From positions 1,922,001-1,986,000 of the forward strand of contig NC_063261.1 of the NCBI RefSeq assembly GCF_019578655.1: DNA of 64,000 nucleotides. The letters are read 5' to 3'. A program made the position numbers and the translations under genes. Under the pieces are notes generated by a model. That model was not told the DNA's origin and made no database searches. It saw nothing but the letters and a program-made list of their open reading frames with translations. Each line of letters opens with the position of its first letter. Positions within the stretch are counted from its first letter, which is position 1. Shown here piece after piece: positions 12,395 to 25,398 of this stretch. This stretch comes from Ricinus communis (taxonomy: Eukaryota > Streptophyta > Magnoliopsida > Malpighiales > Euphorbiaceae).

Positions 12395-13976
12395 TGTGGG
12401 TGGCAGTTCTAGGTGTGCACCTAAGTATCTTTAGCGACTACAATACTGTAAGGCTTTTCAACCTAATAAAAAATATGCTAACTAGTCATTAAGACTAGCG
12501 CGAAGATGGGAGTTGCCACCCGACTAATCACCGGGACATTTTTACTAATGAGTAGCATTTCTTAGATTCCATAAAGAAGCTTACACCATAGAGTCCGGAG
12601 AAGGATCGGAAAGCCAACTTCCTTATTTGTGTATATTATTCTTTAATTTTATTGTTCAATAAATCATTCCCTATAAATGTAAATAATTTATACACATGCA
12701 TACTAAAGAACACGCGTAACTAAAGCATATAATTAAGTCGGGTGTCTACTTAGATTTTAGGATTTTAGGCCCAGTTTAATTAACCATACAATAAGTAAAA
12801 CAAAAAGAAGTAGAAAGTAAAACATAATTACTACAACCTAGCTTACAACTACAATTATGAAACAAAAAGACCTAGAAATTATACAGAAGCCAAATACATA
12901 AATAAATCATCCAAAAAGCAAAAAAAAAAAATTTAGCTGGGCATGAACAATCCATCGGCTCTATGTATAGTGCTAATCGTCTCTACAGTTTCCAAGCCGG
13001 TTTTTATGGTTCGTCAGTATATTTTTGCATCCTCAGAGCTGAATTTTACATACACAGACATTAAAATCGATTAGAATAAAGAAAATAATAAAAAAGAAAA
13101 CAGAAAGAGGAACAAAAGAACTGATTTTATGATGATGGTGAATGTATAATTGAAGGAACTTTCAGGTTGTCACCGTGAATGTTGGATCTACGAGTCTCAG
13201 GTGATGAAGATGCAGTGGAGTCGAAGACTAGATAGGAATCCAATGCTGGATCTGGTGTAGAGAAACCTTCCATCGATTTAGAAATAGTTTTAAGAAATGA
13301 TTCTATCTTCAGTGGCTTGTTTCCTAAAATTGTTCTTTCTTAAGTGGCATGAATCCTCTATAGTCAACTAATAACGATAGTATTTTTCTTTCTTTTCTCT
13401 TTGGATTTTCTCTTTCTGTTCTCTTTCTCAGTATCTCTCAAGTATCATTCTCACTTACTGCCATTTTTTAGCTCTTTATTCCTCCTCAAAACATTAATTA
13501 CCTCTTTCTATTTATAGAGATTGAGTTTCAAGAGAAACCCTAAAGGTAGTGATAGATTTTAGGATTATATTAATAAATATCCAATTTTATTTTTAAAATT
13601 TAAATAGTTATCAACAAAAACTATGACTATCATCAAGGAAACCTACTAGAATCTGTAGCTGGATGTGAAATCATCACAAATTATGACATCAGAGTGTAAA
13701 AAGACTAATCAGCTCTATGTAGAGCTGATTGGCTCTATATAGAGGGAGCTTAGGAAATTCCAATTAGATCCCTGAATTTGTAAAACTATCATTTTGACCC
13801 TCAAACTTAATTTTTTTAACAATTAGGTCCAAAAGGTAATTCCAACTAGATTAACCTTGATCCTAGCCTTGGATTCGCCTGTTCTTAAACTCTGAAGACC
13901 CTAAAAGGTAGTAACTTTTATCATAGGATTTTTCATGTTTTCCTTGATATTTAGATTCGAAAAAGGAGTGCTGATA
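12395..13976 (-). repeat. 3' LTR of the Ogre/Tat element
   Basis: 1582 bp. On the plus strand it opens TGTGGGTGGC, matching TGTGGATGGC at 25399, and closes GGAGTGCTGATA, matching GGAGTGCTGACA at 27607. It is shorter than the 5' LTR because of large indels, notably about 400 bp present at 26400-26760 but absent here. Divergence between the pair is considerable, so the insertion is old. Confidence 0.85.
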
Positions 13977-14126
13977 GCTGCCTCCGATTTTTCAAAATTT
14001 ATAGGCATACAAATGCATTAAATAAATTGAGAAAAATCATAGACATTAAGGATATGTGAGCTGTGGAAGCCATGCCTAGTAAGCTCAAACTTCAATTGCT
14101 GATTCAATGTGGGGCCATCCCCGCTT

Positions 14127-14240
14127 GAGTTAAGAACTTCGTCTGCTTAGGTTGAGGACTTTCCTTGCTTAGGTTTGAGGACTTTCCTTGCTCGAATTTA
14201 AGGACCTTGCCTATTTGGAATGAGGACTTCACCTGCCTTT
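14127..14240. repeat. Minisatellite, about 23-bp unit, five copies
   Basis: Units of the type 'GGTTGAGGACTTTCCTTGCTTA' are repeated about five times with substitutions. They lie between the 3' LTR and the antisense gene of the Ogre element, with no coding sense apparent. Confidence 0.75.
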
Positions 14241-14747
14241 TGGGAACTACATCTATTTGAATTGGTGATTGTAGAGACTTCCCTCTTGCTATTTTCCACT
14301 CTAGGATATAATTTGCTGCTTCGGGTCAATTTGGTAATTTCTTACTTTTGGGTATTTAGGTTGAGATTTCTCGCCTCAGGGCACAATTTGACTTGTTTTG
14401 ATGCTTTCTAGAAGCTATACTAGCATTTGGCTCATCTAGAGGCTAAAATATAATTTTGTTGGATCAAGAACCAAACTTGTAATGTTTCTAAAAATTGCCC
14501 CTTATGGTGCCAATCAGGCTTCTATATGTCTTTTGCGAACTTATAGCAACTTTTTGTACTAAAACTTGATTTGGATAGGTTGGGGATCTAAATAACATTT
14601 TTGACCCTCCTCAAGACATATATATAGGCTTATGTCCATATTATTTCTTCACTTTACCCATTTCCCTCACTTTTCTCTCTAAACCCTTTGCTCTTTTTTT
14701 GATTTCTCACTCAATTCTTACCCGTTTTCTGCAAAATCAGTTTTAAA

Positions 14748-17282
14748 ATGGTAAGCGAATCTTCTAGATTCACTGGACACACCCCAGTCATACCAAATTG
14801 AGAGTTTTCTACTCCGATTTTTCACCAAAATGACCTTAGACTTATGAAAGGAGATGAGATTCTTCTTCTAGCAAAATTGAGCATCAATCTCGCTTTTGAG
14901 CCATTGAAGAGGTAATTCCCTGGCTTAGACTTCATTTTCTGCGATTTAGAAACTTGGTATGCATGTTATTTACTTGAAATATATGAAAAATAAAGAAAAG
15001 TTTCGAAACCCTAGCCTGTAGAGCCAATCGGCACTACCTAGTGCCTATTGGCTCTTTGTAGAGCCGATTCAGCTCTACATGTTGCAAATCGGTTGTGCAC
15101 AAGCTGAACGAAGGTTTTTTAGGTTTTCTACAAAAAGTAAGACTAGTTAGACTTATAGTTACCTCTTTGAAGTTTTTTAATATGCATGTGATGTTTAAAT
15201 ACATGTTCTTTTCCTTCTAAGGTGATGTGGTGTCAATCCAGTCGCTAGAAATTTCTACGGCACATGCGAGTGGTTTGATGAGCTTCCTAGCTCAGCTTAA
15301 GCCAGGATTGGGGACACCGACTTTCATCAGTATGTGGCCATACTTCCCTCGGTTATCAAGAGAGTCGATCATACCTCAGTTTATGCTATACTCGAGAGGT
15401 GGATGGATAGACTCACACCTTCCATACCCCGATTGGTGAGTTGACTTTCTATCCTCTTTCAGTTTTTTATTACTATCATCACCGATTTCTCTGGCATGCC
15501 TGTGCCTTTGGATGATGCAATCCACCATGAGCATTCCGATGCTCGGGAGCCGTTCCTCATCGACTTACTCAAGCACTTACTGATGTTCAAGAACTAGCAA
15601 TGCATTTCTTACTAGTGCATTCATCTCCAATATCAGGGCTTCATTCCTTGGAATGCTCGGGAAGTTGACTAGATGGCCCGAGCTTTTCTAGTGTACCTTT
15701 TTAGTACGACCTTGTTCCGCGACTTGGGGAACTCGCTGAACTTTCATTATCTAACTCCTCTATGCGATTTGGACCAGGTCTCTTCTTATGACTAGGGATC
15801 TAGGGCTCTCACGTATCTATATCATTAATGGATGTCACCATCCGAGGTAGTAAGAGGATTTATGGTTTTTGGCACGCGATTCACGCAAGTTGTGCTCTGA
15901 ATTCTTTTCCTCAGTTCCTTTCTTATATAGATATCATGCATGTTGACACTTTTTTCTGCAAGTTTAGGCCTTGGAGATCGGTCTTTTGGTGGGCTCATAA
16001 CCCATCTGCACTTCACGGGCTTTTCATTGCCTGAGCTACTGGGCTTGAGAAGGACTATCACGCTAGAGTGGTTGTAGGTTCACGTTCATCACATGCGGAT
16101 CAACAACCTGACTTGGGACATGGTAAGTACAATTCATTAGTTATATTCATGGTTTATTTATATTGTTACTTACCTTTTCTAGTTTGCAAATTTAGAGAGA
16201 TTGACTAGGAGGGCGCAACCGATGGGAGCCTTATATGTTGTCCATGGTTGACCTCGAGTAAAGGAGGATCCTACTGGTAGGGCCTGCCTGTCGGGCATGG
16301 TATCTTAGCAAGAGGATATACGGTTGGGAGTGAGGCCCTGGCAGGCATTGAGTCCCTTTATCTCCTCCTCTTTTCATGTTCTAGACGGCGGATCTTTCTG
16401 GGGAAGAGCTAGCGAAGTGCTTGAATAGGTATGACGAGCTTGAAGACCCTACCATCCGATTGTAGGTGACGAACTACACCTCGTTCATCCATCACCTGTT
16501 GGGAACTTTACCTATTGACGATGATGCCATTGTTCATGTATTTTCTCAGATTCACTTAAGAGTATCTTTTTCCATCATGTACAGCTCTTTTATTCATTTA
16601 TTTACAGTTTGTCCACCAGGCTCCTGCTGCTTGTGAGCCCATCGAGGGATGGTACTCCCAACGTTCCAGGCCTTCTCATGTCACTGGCTCATCTGCCGAC
16701 GTGACTTCTGAGGTACTTCTTATGGCCACGTCTGATGTGTTTTCGGGGATTTTCTCGTCCCCTCTTGATCCAATGGTTTCATACTAGAGCCCACTCAATA
16801 TGATGGAGCACCAACTCACTATGGATTAGTATTTTTCTCCAGAGTTCATTCTGAGGACTTGTACCCATGTAAGCTTATTCTTTTCTTCTGTGTTTTCACC
16901 TCTTGGTTTTCCTGAAAGATAAGTGACATATATATAAATACAGGTTCAAAAGAATCAGTTCGAGCACGTACATCAACTAGTCGAGGCTGCACGGAGATAG
17001 TACTTCGTCCTCAATAAGGACTGATAGGTAAGAATAAATTATGAATTATGCAAAATGTATGCATGTATGCATGAAATGTGCTAACTAATTTTTCTTTTGG
17101 GTTTTCAACAGAGAGACCACGAGGGATTGCAGGGGCAACTGGATGACCGCAACTTCAGCTTGAATCTCAGCAACGTCAAATCGAAACACTGACCCTTCAG
17201 CTATTGGCCTTACTTACCCAAGGGATCGATGCTGAATCAGATGACGAGATGGATAGTTCGGGAGGGAACTATAGCTTCTGAT
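14748..17282 (+). pseudogene. Antisense plant-mobile-domain (MAIN-like) gene carried by the Ogre element, decayed
   Basis: This lies on the plus strand, opposite to the element, between integrase and 3' LTR. Translation in several frames gives a plant-mobile-domain pattern. 'VAILPSVIKRVDHTSVYAI' with 'LERWMDRLTPS' is near 15326-15435. The most diagnostic block, 'ARAFLVYLFSTTLFRDLGNS' and 'YLTPLCDLDQVSSYD', is at about 15675-15795, then 'SRALTYLY' and 'WRSVFWWAH' to 16005. A C-terminal glutamine-rich part ending 'DESDDEMDSSGG'-like is near 17230-17280. Likely introns with GT and AG ends (for example around 15436, 16590-16612 and 16870-16945) suggest several exons. Stops break it. Known: Tat elements often carry extra ORFs, some antisense, and the plant mobile domain occurs in host genes and transposons. 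The function in the element is unknown. Confidence 0.55.
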
Positions 17283-18138
17283 TATATTTTGCTTGTACTT
17301 TTCTTCTAACTATTTGTAAAACTTGAGAGCTTGTGTAGACTTTTATTTTTTAAAGATATATAAAATGTGGCTTTTGAATTCCCCCCCATTTTGCTCATGT
17401 TATTTTTATTTCTGCATTTGTATGAGCTTGCGCATGCCATAACGGGTTAGAAATCGCATCAGAAGGCTATACAGTCGAATCTCTTTCTTTTATTATTTTG
17501 CCTTAACTGTTGCATAAGCCACCCTTTTGGGTCTTCAACTTAGTAGGTTTTGTCTTAATTCTTACCTTAATCGCCCTTCGGATTCTCAACTTAGCCGACA
17601 CTGTTTCTGCTTAAGCCGCCCCCTTTTGGGTTTTCAACTTAGCTTTTTTATTTTCTTCTTTTTATTTCTTTTTGCAGATTTGGCTGCGAGAGAAGCTTCA
17701 GATATTGACTTTCCTTGGCTTTGCATGATTTAAAGGACTCGAGAAGTAGCTGCTCTATCTAAGGATGCAAATGCATATATGAAAAGAAATAGAAAAATTA
17801 TGCTTCTTTTCACATCTCATTTATTTTGCTTATAACTTTTAGTTTTATTTTTCTTTCATTTAATGCGTAAAATGGTAAACAAACATACATATGTTTGATG
17901 ACAATTCTAAATAATTTTATTCATTTAGTAAAAGCCTAAATGGGTATAATTCTAATTTTTCACGATATAACTCATGTCATCAGCCAGTCTTTTAAGATTT
18001 TTTAGTTGATTATTTTCTCTTTTTTGCCTTGACTTTTGCCTAGCCAGCCTTTTCAGATTTTTCGATCAGCATGCTATTTTTTCGATTCTTATGATTCTTT
18101 TATTTTTTTATTATACGTATGGTATTTCTTGAGATGAT
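17283..18138. other. Ogre 3' untranslated region between pol and the antisense gene
   Basis: No coding sequence. It holds repeats at 17514-17643, listed separately, and a related CAGCCTTTTCAGATTTT-type motif twice near 17982-18070. It is T-rich on the plus strand. Confidence 0.5.
17514..17643 (-). repeat. Three short repeats of the Tat-type 3' UTR
   Basis: Three copies at about 48-bp spacing of a unit that on the minus strand reads CTAAGTTGAAAACCC followed by AAAGGG and a GGCGGCTTAA-type core. Such repeats downstream of pol are usual in Tat elements; function unknown. Confidence 0.65.
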
Positions 18139-21100
18139 CTATGTTAATTGGCTCAATGAACTCGTTCCCTTCCAGGTCTGAGATCTTAGCAGCACCTTTG
18201 GCAGAATCTTCTTTACCAAATACAGGCCTTCCCAGTTCGGCCTATACTTCCCTCTCGAATCAAATGCAATAGGTCTTATATGCTTCAACAATAGATCACC
18301 AGCTGTTATCTTTTTTGGTTTTACTTTCTTATTGAATGCCTTGGCTATCCTTTTCTGATACAACTGCATGTGGTATAGGGCTTTTATCCTTTTCTCATTA
18401 ACCAAAGCCAATTGTTGGTACCTTTGCTTGACCCACTGGTACTCTAGTATCTCAACCTCTAATACAACTCTCAAATTCTAGTTCAACTGGAAAAACCACC
18501 TCAGTCTTGTAAATCATAGAGTATGGTGTTTGCCCAGTCGATGTTCCCTCAGTTGTTTGATATCCCTAAAGTGCAAAGAGTAATCGAAACGACCAGTTCT
18601 TATGATTCCATACCATCTTCGAAAGTATTTTCTTCAGATTCTTGTTGGCTGCTTCTATTACTCCATTCGCTTGAGGTTTATATGGAAAAGACCTGTGATG
18701 TTTGATCTTGTATTTCACTAACAAGTCTGTTGTTTCACCCATGAACTGTACCCCATTATTCACCATGACATGATGTGGGATTCTATATCTTTAGATCAGG
18801 TTCCTCTCTATAAATTTGGCCATCTGCCTTAATAGGGAGTGACTCGGCTTTCACCCACTTATAGAAGTAGCTAATTGCTACAACTATGAACCTGTATCGA
18901 TTCGAAGGAGGCTTTATTTCTCCGATGATGTCGATCCCCAAGCTGCAAAAGGCCAAGGAGATGTTAGGTTGTGCAGCTTAGTTGGAGACATGTGACTTAG
19001 GTCACTATATAGCTAGCATTCTCAGCATCTCCTCACTAGCACTATGCAATCCTTCTTCATTGTTAACTAATATTAACCCTTTCGCATGATCTTTCTAGTT
19101 AAAACTATGCCGCTCATATGAGGCCTGCATACACCCTTGTGAATTTCTTTCATCACTACTTGAGCTTTTGTTTAGTTACACATTGGAGCTGTACACCCAA
19201 CACCATTCTCCTATACAGGACTTCCTCATAGCTGATGTAGTTCCTGTCTTGGATCTGCAGTGCGTACCTTTTCTTAGTTATCACTTCTTCTGGATACTCC
19301 CTGCTTTCTATAAACTTCTTCAGATCGTAGAACCGTGGCTTCTCTTCTGGTCCTATATGAACTTGCATTATTCGATCCCCTTGATAACAAGGCGCACCTA
19401 ATTTCATGATCACTAAAGGCTTCATCGAAAGCTGAGAGGGATTGACCCACATAGACAACAGGGTAGCTAATGCATCTGCCATCTGATTCATCTCAAGGCA
19501 AGTACAAAAGAGCACTTGGAGAAGTTCCATACTAAAGATTTAAGATAGTTGACATATGGCTTCAACCTCTCTTCTTTTACTTCCTATTCCTCGAGGGCTT
19601 GTTGGATTACCAGCATGGAATCCCCATAGACTATCAAATGGTTAGCTCTTGCTACCATGGCCGCTTCTAATCTGAATAAACACATTTTATACTCTACCAT
19701 GTTATTAGTCACTTTAAAGTCCAATCTTTTGGCCATTGGCAACATCTCTCCTTCTAGCGTGATAAAATATACTCCTAAGCCTACACCTCTTACATTCACA
19801 GCTCCATCGAAGTACATCTTCCACTCCTAGATCTCGATTGCCCTCAAATTCTCATAAGGAAATTCCATATCCCAAGGATTGTGTCTTCAATTGCATTTTT
19901 GGCTAGAAACTCAGCTATAGCCCTACCCTTGACTACCTTTTCAATGATGTACTCAATGTCGAATTCTGTTAGGAGCACTAATCTTCTAGCTAGCTTTCCT
20001 ATAAGAGATGGAGTCTCAAATAAGTACTTTAGAGAGTCTATTTTTGAAATTGCTTGCACCTTATAACATTGAAAGTAGTGCCTCAACTTCATTGTAGCCT
20101 ATATTATGGCTAGAATCGTCTTTTCCACGAGGTTATACTTCGACTCGTAAGGCAACAACTTCTTACTGAGATAATAAATTGCACGCTCCACGTTGTTAGG
20201 CCCACACTGTGCTACCATTACCCCCACAGCTTCCTCTTCCAAGGCTAAGTAAAGGATCAATGGTTTTCCATCCTTTGGTGGCTTCATCAGATATTCCTTG
20301 ATTTTGTTGAAGGCCCTCTGACAATGTTCATCCCACATAACAGGCTGATGCTTTCATAGAAGCTTAAAGATAGTATCACAAACCATTATGAGTCTTAAAA
20401 TGAACCGACCAATGTATTATAAAAGTTCTAGGAAACCCTTAACCTCTTTCTCTGTCTTTAGCGTCGGGATCTCTTGAATAGCTTTGACCTTGTTCGGATC
20501 GATCTCTATGCCCTAACAGCTTCCCTGATGTAACTCTGAACATGCTCTTCTTCGGGTTGAGTATCAGGTTATACCTTTCCACTCGTCCTAAGATCTTATC
20601 AACAGCTTGAAATGCCCTTCTCTTGTTTCAAACTTTACCATCATGTCATCCACATACACCTTCACCTCCTTGTGCATCATGTCATGGAACAAGGTAATGG
20701 CTTTTCTATGATAAGTTGCCCCTATGTTTTTTAATCCAAATGGCATAACCTTGTAGCAGTATGTCCCCTACTCAGTGATGAATGACATCTTTAACTTGTC
20801 CACTACTGCCATTATATGATCTGATTGTACACGGAGAACCTGTCCATAAAGGAGTATATCGCATTTGGAGCAGCACTGTCGACTATTACATCTATGTGAG
20901 GAAGAGGAAGGTCGTCATTTGGGCATGCTTTGTTCAAGTCCCAGTAATCCACACATATTCAAACCTTACCATCCTTCTCTAGGACTAGAACTATGTTAGC
21001 TAACCATTTGGGATAGTCAACCACATCGAGAAAATTGGCCTTAACCTACTTAGCAACTTCTTTTCTTATCTTCTCTGCCCATTCTGGCCTCAGTCTTCTC

Positions 21101-22120
21101 ATCTTCTACTTGATTGGCTTGATATGTGAATGAGTCGAAATATAGTGTCTACTATTTTTCTATCTAGACCTAGCATGTCATTATAGGATGAAGTAAATAC
21201 TGTTTTTTTTCCTATTATTTTCTTAAATTCTCTCCTCTCTTCAGGAGTTATATCATGAACTACCAGAATATTCTATAGATTTGCATCTATGTCTAAATTA
21301 AATGAATCAACTTGTATGGAAGTGATGACAAACATGCACATATCATGATTATCAAGATGCATATTACTATAAGAAAAAACATCACACAAGTAAGCAAAAT
21401 TATTCATATCATTGATCTTGGAAAAAAAAGAAACATCATCCTCATAAATATAGAACGTTATTACTATCATCATAAAATACATCAATGATATTATTTTCAA
21501 TAAGAGTAGCTAGGTCCTCTTGGCTTATCTTTTCTGGCTGACCGGTAAGCTCTTCTAGCTTCAGCTGTTCTATCATGGTGGTGATCTTCTCTTGGACTTC
21601 CTTGATACTCAGCTCGACCATCTTGTCGACAATCAGGTTCTTGAAAATCTCAAATCCCAGTGCCTCAACTCCAACTACAATAACAGGTTCATGCTGCTTA
21701 GAGTAGGGCTCGTACTCCTGGATGAACATGTCTTTTAAAGTCTTGCCCTTCGGCTTGCCCTCGTCTTCTTCTTCAGAATATCCCAAACATCGATGAGTCT
21801 TCTAATATTTAAAGTTTGGCAGTTCTGCAACACCCTGTTGATTATTCCCCAGCCCTATTCCAGGCATGAAGTTCATTTTCTTGAACATGCTGGCTACTTT
21901 AAGATCCATATAGTCCTTGTAGAGACCAGCCACTTGGAATCCAATAAGGGCATCCACCTCTTTGATAGCTTCTTGGATTGTTGAAACAATCTTACCACCT
22001 TCAGCATTGACAGTGATAATCTCGCCTTCATTAGGGAATTTTGCCTTCAAATGTACTATGGAAGGGACTCTTCCTAGGGCATGGAACCATGGCCTTCCCA
22101 ATAATAGTGCAAAAGTTACC
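18139..22120 (-). pseudogene. Ogre/Tat pol remnant with two RNase H domains
   Basis: Minus strand, right to left. The protease part (21802-22101) reads 'MGRPWFHALGRVPSIVHL', and a linker follows. Reverse transcriptase (about 21130-20400) keeps its YVDD catalytic motif, with Asp codons at 20645-20650. The RT-linked RNase H (20338-19844) shows 'DEHCQRAFNKIKEYL' and 'YYLSKKLLPYESKYN'. The second, archaeal-type RNase H (19817-19480) shows 'MYFDGAVNVRGVG' and 'YGDSMLVIQQ'. The integrase (19400-18480) includes 'VNNGVQFMGE' and 'KPQANGVIEAANK'. The integrase C-terminal region (18474-18139) shows 'LYQKRIAKAFNKKVKPK' and 'GKYRPNWEGLYLVKK'. The second RNase H is diagnostic of the Tat branch. Frames are broken by many stops. 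21273-21500 looks like a spacer between protease and RT with little similarity. Confidence 0.8.
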
Positions 22121-24560
22121 GAGATGCCTAAGATAGTGAACTCTACCCAAGATTCAATAGGACCTGCCTTAAGCAGTGCTGAAATGTCCCTTCTACATTC
22201 CTTTTAGTCTCGTTATAGGCTCTTATGACCATGTTTGATGGTTTCAGGTTCTTCATAGTCATCCCCGGCTTAGGGAGTATGCGAAAGGACAAACGTTGAT
22301 AGTTCACTTATCATCACCATCACACATAGGGTTCTCTTCCTTTTTACTTCTGCTACTATCTAAAGAGTCTTATTGTGGTCTCTTCCCTTAAGCGATAGGT
22401 CTTTATCCGAGAAGGTGATTATCCCGGTGGTCTTGTCAGTTACTATTTTGATAATCTCCGTGGGGGTAGCTGTTGTGCTAACACTTGTACCATATAAGGC
22501 ATGGATCAAGGCTTTTTTTGTGGTTCGATTAATGCATCAACAGTTCCCAAACTCTAGTTGCTTTTTCTCTTTCCTCTACCATTCTAGCAATACGGTATCC
22601 CCGTCTTCAGGTGCTTGCTTCTCTTGCTTCAGCTCTTGTACCCCAGCTTCCTTACCATTACTCGCTGGTTATGTCTCAGAATTATTGTTTGCCTAGATGT
22701 CCTTGGCCTTGGTATCTTGAAATTCACATCCTTAAAACTAATACCAGATGTCAATAGCCATTACCGACTTATTTTCCCTTTCTTTCCAAACCTCTAGAAG
22801 GCAAGGCTCACAAGTGGCTTGATCATCATATGATCCCCAACCACTTAGCATAATATCCTCAATTCAAATATAAGCCGAGGGTGGCCTCGAATATTGGACT
22901 TTGAAGTCATATTTGCCTGAGGGCTGCCCAAGCAAGTCTATATACTCATACCGAAGAAGTTGCTCAATCTCCTATTCTCCAAAGTCATTTAGGTTCTGAA
23001 CCTCATGCTTAAGAAGATTGCACTGGTCCGTCACATGCCCGATTCCTGGTGATACTCACAATACTAACCATTTTGAGGCTTAGGACTATCTTTCGATGAT
23101 TAAGGCTTAAGCTTCCCGCTCCATTTCAGGTGTTAAAACACCACAGATAATGGTGCTCCCAGTTCAGTGTAGGTTCTTTGTAGGCTATTTGGTTTAGCTT
23201 CTGTCTCAGTTTAAGGTAGGTCTATAAAAGAGTTCATGATCTCCTCTTCACTAAAATCAAGGTTGATCATAGACACTTAGTTCGAGACTGGTGTGTTGTA
23301 GTTTGGTAATAGGTTCCTTATAGTATTGGGTTGGTCAAGGTCGATGAGCTTTCTCGCATTGATAAGGTCCTAGATTTCAAGTTTCAAGCGGATGCAGTTA
23401 TCAATGTAGTGGCCAGGTGCTTGGTGGAACTCATAGTAGTTGTTGGATTTGTATCAAGGTGCATTAGGTTTCGGTGGGTTCTTTAGGATGGTAGATTAGA
23501 GCATGCCATTCTAAACTAATCTCTCAAAGATTTTAAGAGAGGTTGCTTGAAATTGGAGAACTCCCTCCAGCCTGGTAGTTTGCCCTTTTGCCGGTTCTTA
23601 CGATCTTTCTTTTGTCATTCTTTATTTTCTTGACCTGCAGCCCATCATCGTACAGATCCATAAAGGTCTTAGGGTTCATCATCTGCAACCTTTCAACACA
23701 TCTTGGAAGGATGTTTCGAACCACCATACCAACTTGGTCCTTTTCAGAGGGCTCGTTCTTCATTAGACTAGTCTTATTCCTCCATCTAGTTAGGAAGTCA
23801 AAGAAGGACTCATTTGGCTTCTGGTTACTGGATTCAAGATCCTTGATTGAAACCTCCAAATGAGTGTTGTAGTCATACTACTTGACAAAAGAATTGCATA
23901 AATCGCGTCATTCAGCAATAACAAATTTTTTTTTATACCGTGGTACTAGTTGACAGCGGGTCCTTCAAGTAAAAGTATAAACAGCTTGACAATTTGGGTC
24001 ATGCTTAGTTGAGTAGTTCCTATGATGGTTACAAGCTGCTTTAGATGAACTTTCAGGTCGCCATTCCCGTTGAACTTGTTCATCTCGAGCATTTTGAACT
24101 TCATAGAAAGCTTGTCTTCCCCCGTCAGAACCAACTCTTCGAGATCATAGGTTAGATCCAAACCCTTGATTTCTAGCATACCCTGCATCTTGTCAAGCCG
24201 GGCACTCAGACCACTCACTGCTTTGTTGGTGGCAAGAGCATTCTCCCTCTTAGCTTTGTCTAGTATGAAATCATCTAAGTCCTAGAAGTTCCACGTCACT
24301 CCCTTTCTAGTTGGGTCTTCAGTGTTGGCATTAGCATTGGCCTTGGCAGTAGTGGCAGCAACAGTTTCAATGGTAACTACAACCGGGTCAACAATAATAG
24401 GAGGATTATTCGGTGTAACAAGAGTAGCAAGTGGGGCTTGGTTTATAGCCATCCTAGCCAAGAGTTGTTGGAGCTCTTCCCAAATCACACCCCTCAAGTT
24501 ACTAATAACAACAATCTTAAGGATCTTGATGTCTTATTCATTAGCTCTTTCGTTGGCCAT
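22121..24560 (-). pseudogene. Ogre/Tat gag remnant
   Basis: Several minus-strand frames together form a gag. An N-terminal Ala/Thr-rich part with 'MRGVIWEELQQLLARMAI' lies at 24282-24497. A 'MSGLSARLDKMQG' and 'KFNGNGDLKVHLKQL' block follows at 23946-24218. The core gag block (23533-23859) has 'NESFFDFLTRWRNKTSLM' and 'VRNILPRCVERLQMM'. The part toward 22121 is degraded. Hydrophobic-looking plus-strand frames over this area, such as one at 24322-24576, are antisense shadows. The protein would package element RNA. Confidence 0.7.
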
Positions 24561-25380
24561 CTTTTTGGTAGCTTAGCGTCTTGGTCTTTCTAGGTGCTCT
24601 AACACAGTTTTGATCCTTGGAGAAATAGGCACTCTTTCCAATCTCCCACTATCTTGCCTCTTCCAACCCAGAGGAAAGTCTATATGGCTAAAAAAATAAA
24701 GGTTGATATGATGCATGATGCACGTGCAATGTACAAGGACAAAGAAAAGAGGTTAGCACACCAGTAGTATACAATTCATCCTTCCAACCTTATTACTCCC
24801 GCATACGATTTATGGTGTGTCTTTCTTTCTTAGAATTTTGGGTTTGGCCTTTCTATCAACAGGGGATAGTAAACCCGATGCGCATGCCACTAGCTCTCAA
24901 AGCATATTCAAATGAACAAAGCGATGTTTCTCAATGTAAGCATAAAAGCCTATATATTTTGGGCCTAGAGCCTAGTTCCACATTTATGGGCCAAGGCGTT
25001 TCAATATTTGGGCTTAACATACTTACAAGGAAAATATTTCATATAGCAAGCAATAGGATTCCCAGGGGAGATTACTACCGTCATTATCATGAGCTGAGTC
25101 TTGAGCAAGGATAAAAGGCTCCCGCAAGCAAAAAGTGTTCTTCCTTGGCTTGTCTCCCCACTCAAGGATCCATGCGATGAAGGAAATTCACTCATTACTT
25201 ATGAGTGATGATAGCCAGTGTTGCAATTCTAGGGTTCGAGTGGAACCAAAGAATGGCTAACCGACAGCATCGGAGCTATAGGGACCAAAATGTACAATGT
25301 GTGAAAGTGTAATGATGTAAGAATAATCTGTTGAATAATAAAATTAATGACAAACATACACTAAAATCAGCTTCTCTTAT
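24561..25380 (-). other. Ogre leader between primer binding site and gag
   Basis: Untranslated leader of the nested element in minus sense. No protein family match is seen in its short frames, including 24812-25114 plus and 25001-25195 minus. A long leader is normal for this lineage. Confidence 0.5.
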
Positions 25381-25397
25381 TCCTATAGTAGTCGCCA
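25381..25397 (-). other. Ogre primer binding site (TGGCGACT type)
   Basis: The minus strand reads TGGCGACTACTATAGGA, one base inside the LTR end. TGGCGACT is the usual start of the Tat/Ogre primer binding site. The rest differs from the family consensus as I know it. Confidence 0.65.
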
Positions 25398-25398
25398 C

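Noticed and set aside
22373..22696. Plus-strand 107-codon frame with Ser/Cys-rich end
   Set aside because: Antisense to the Ogre gag/pol region; no family resemblance.
24322..24576. Plus-strand 84-codon frame with a hydrophobic, signal-peptide-like start
   Set aside because: It is the antisense of the Ala/Thr-rich Ogre gag N-terminus; no independent support.
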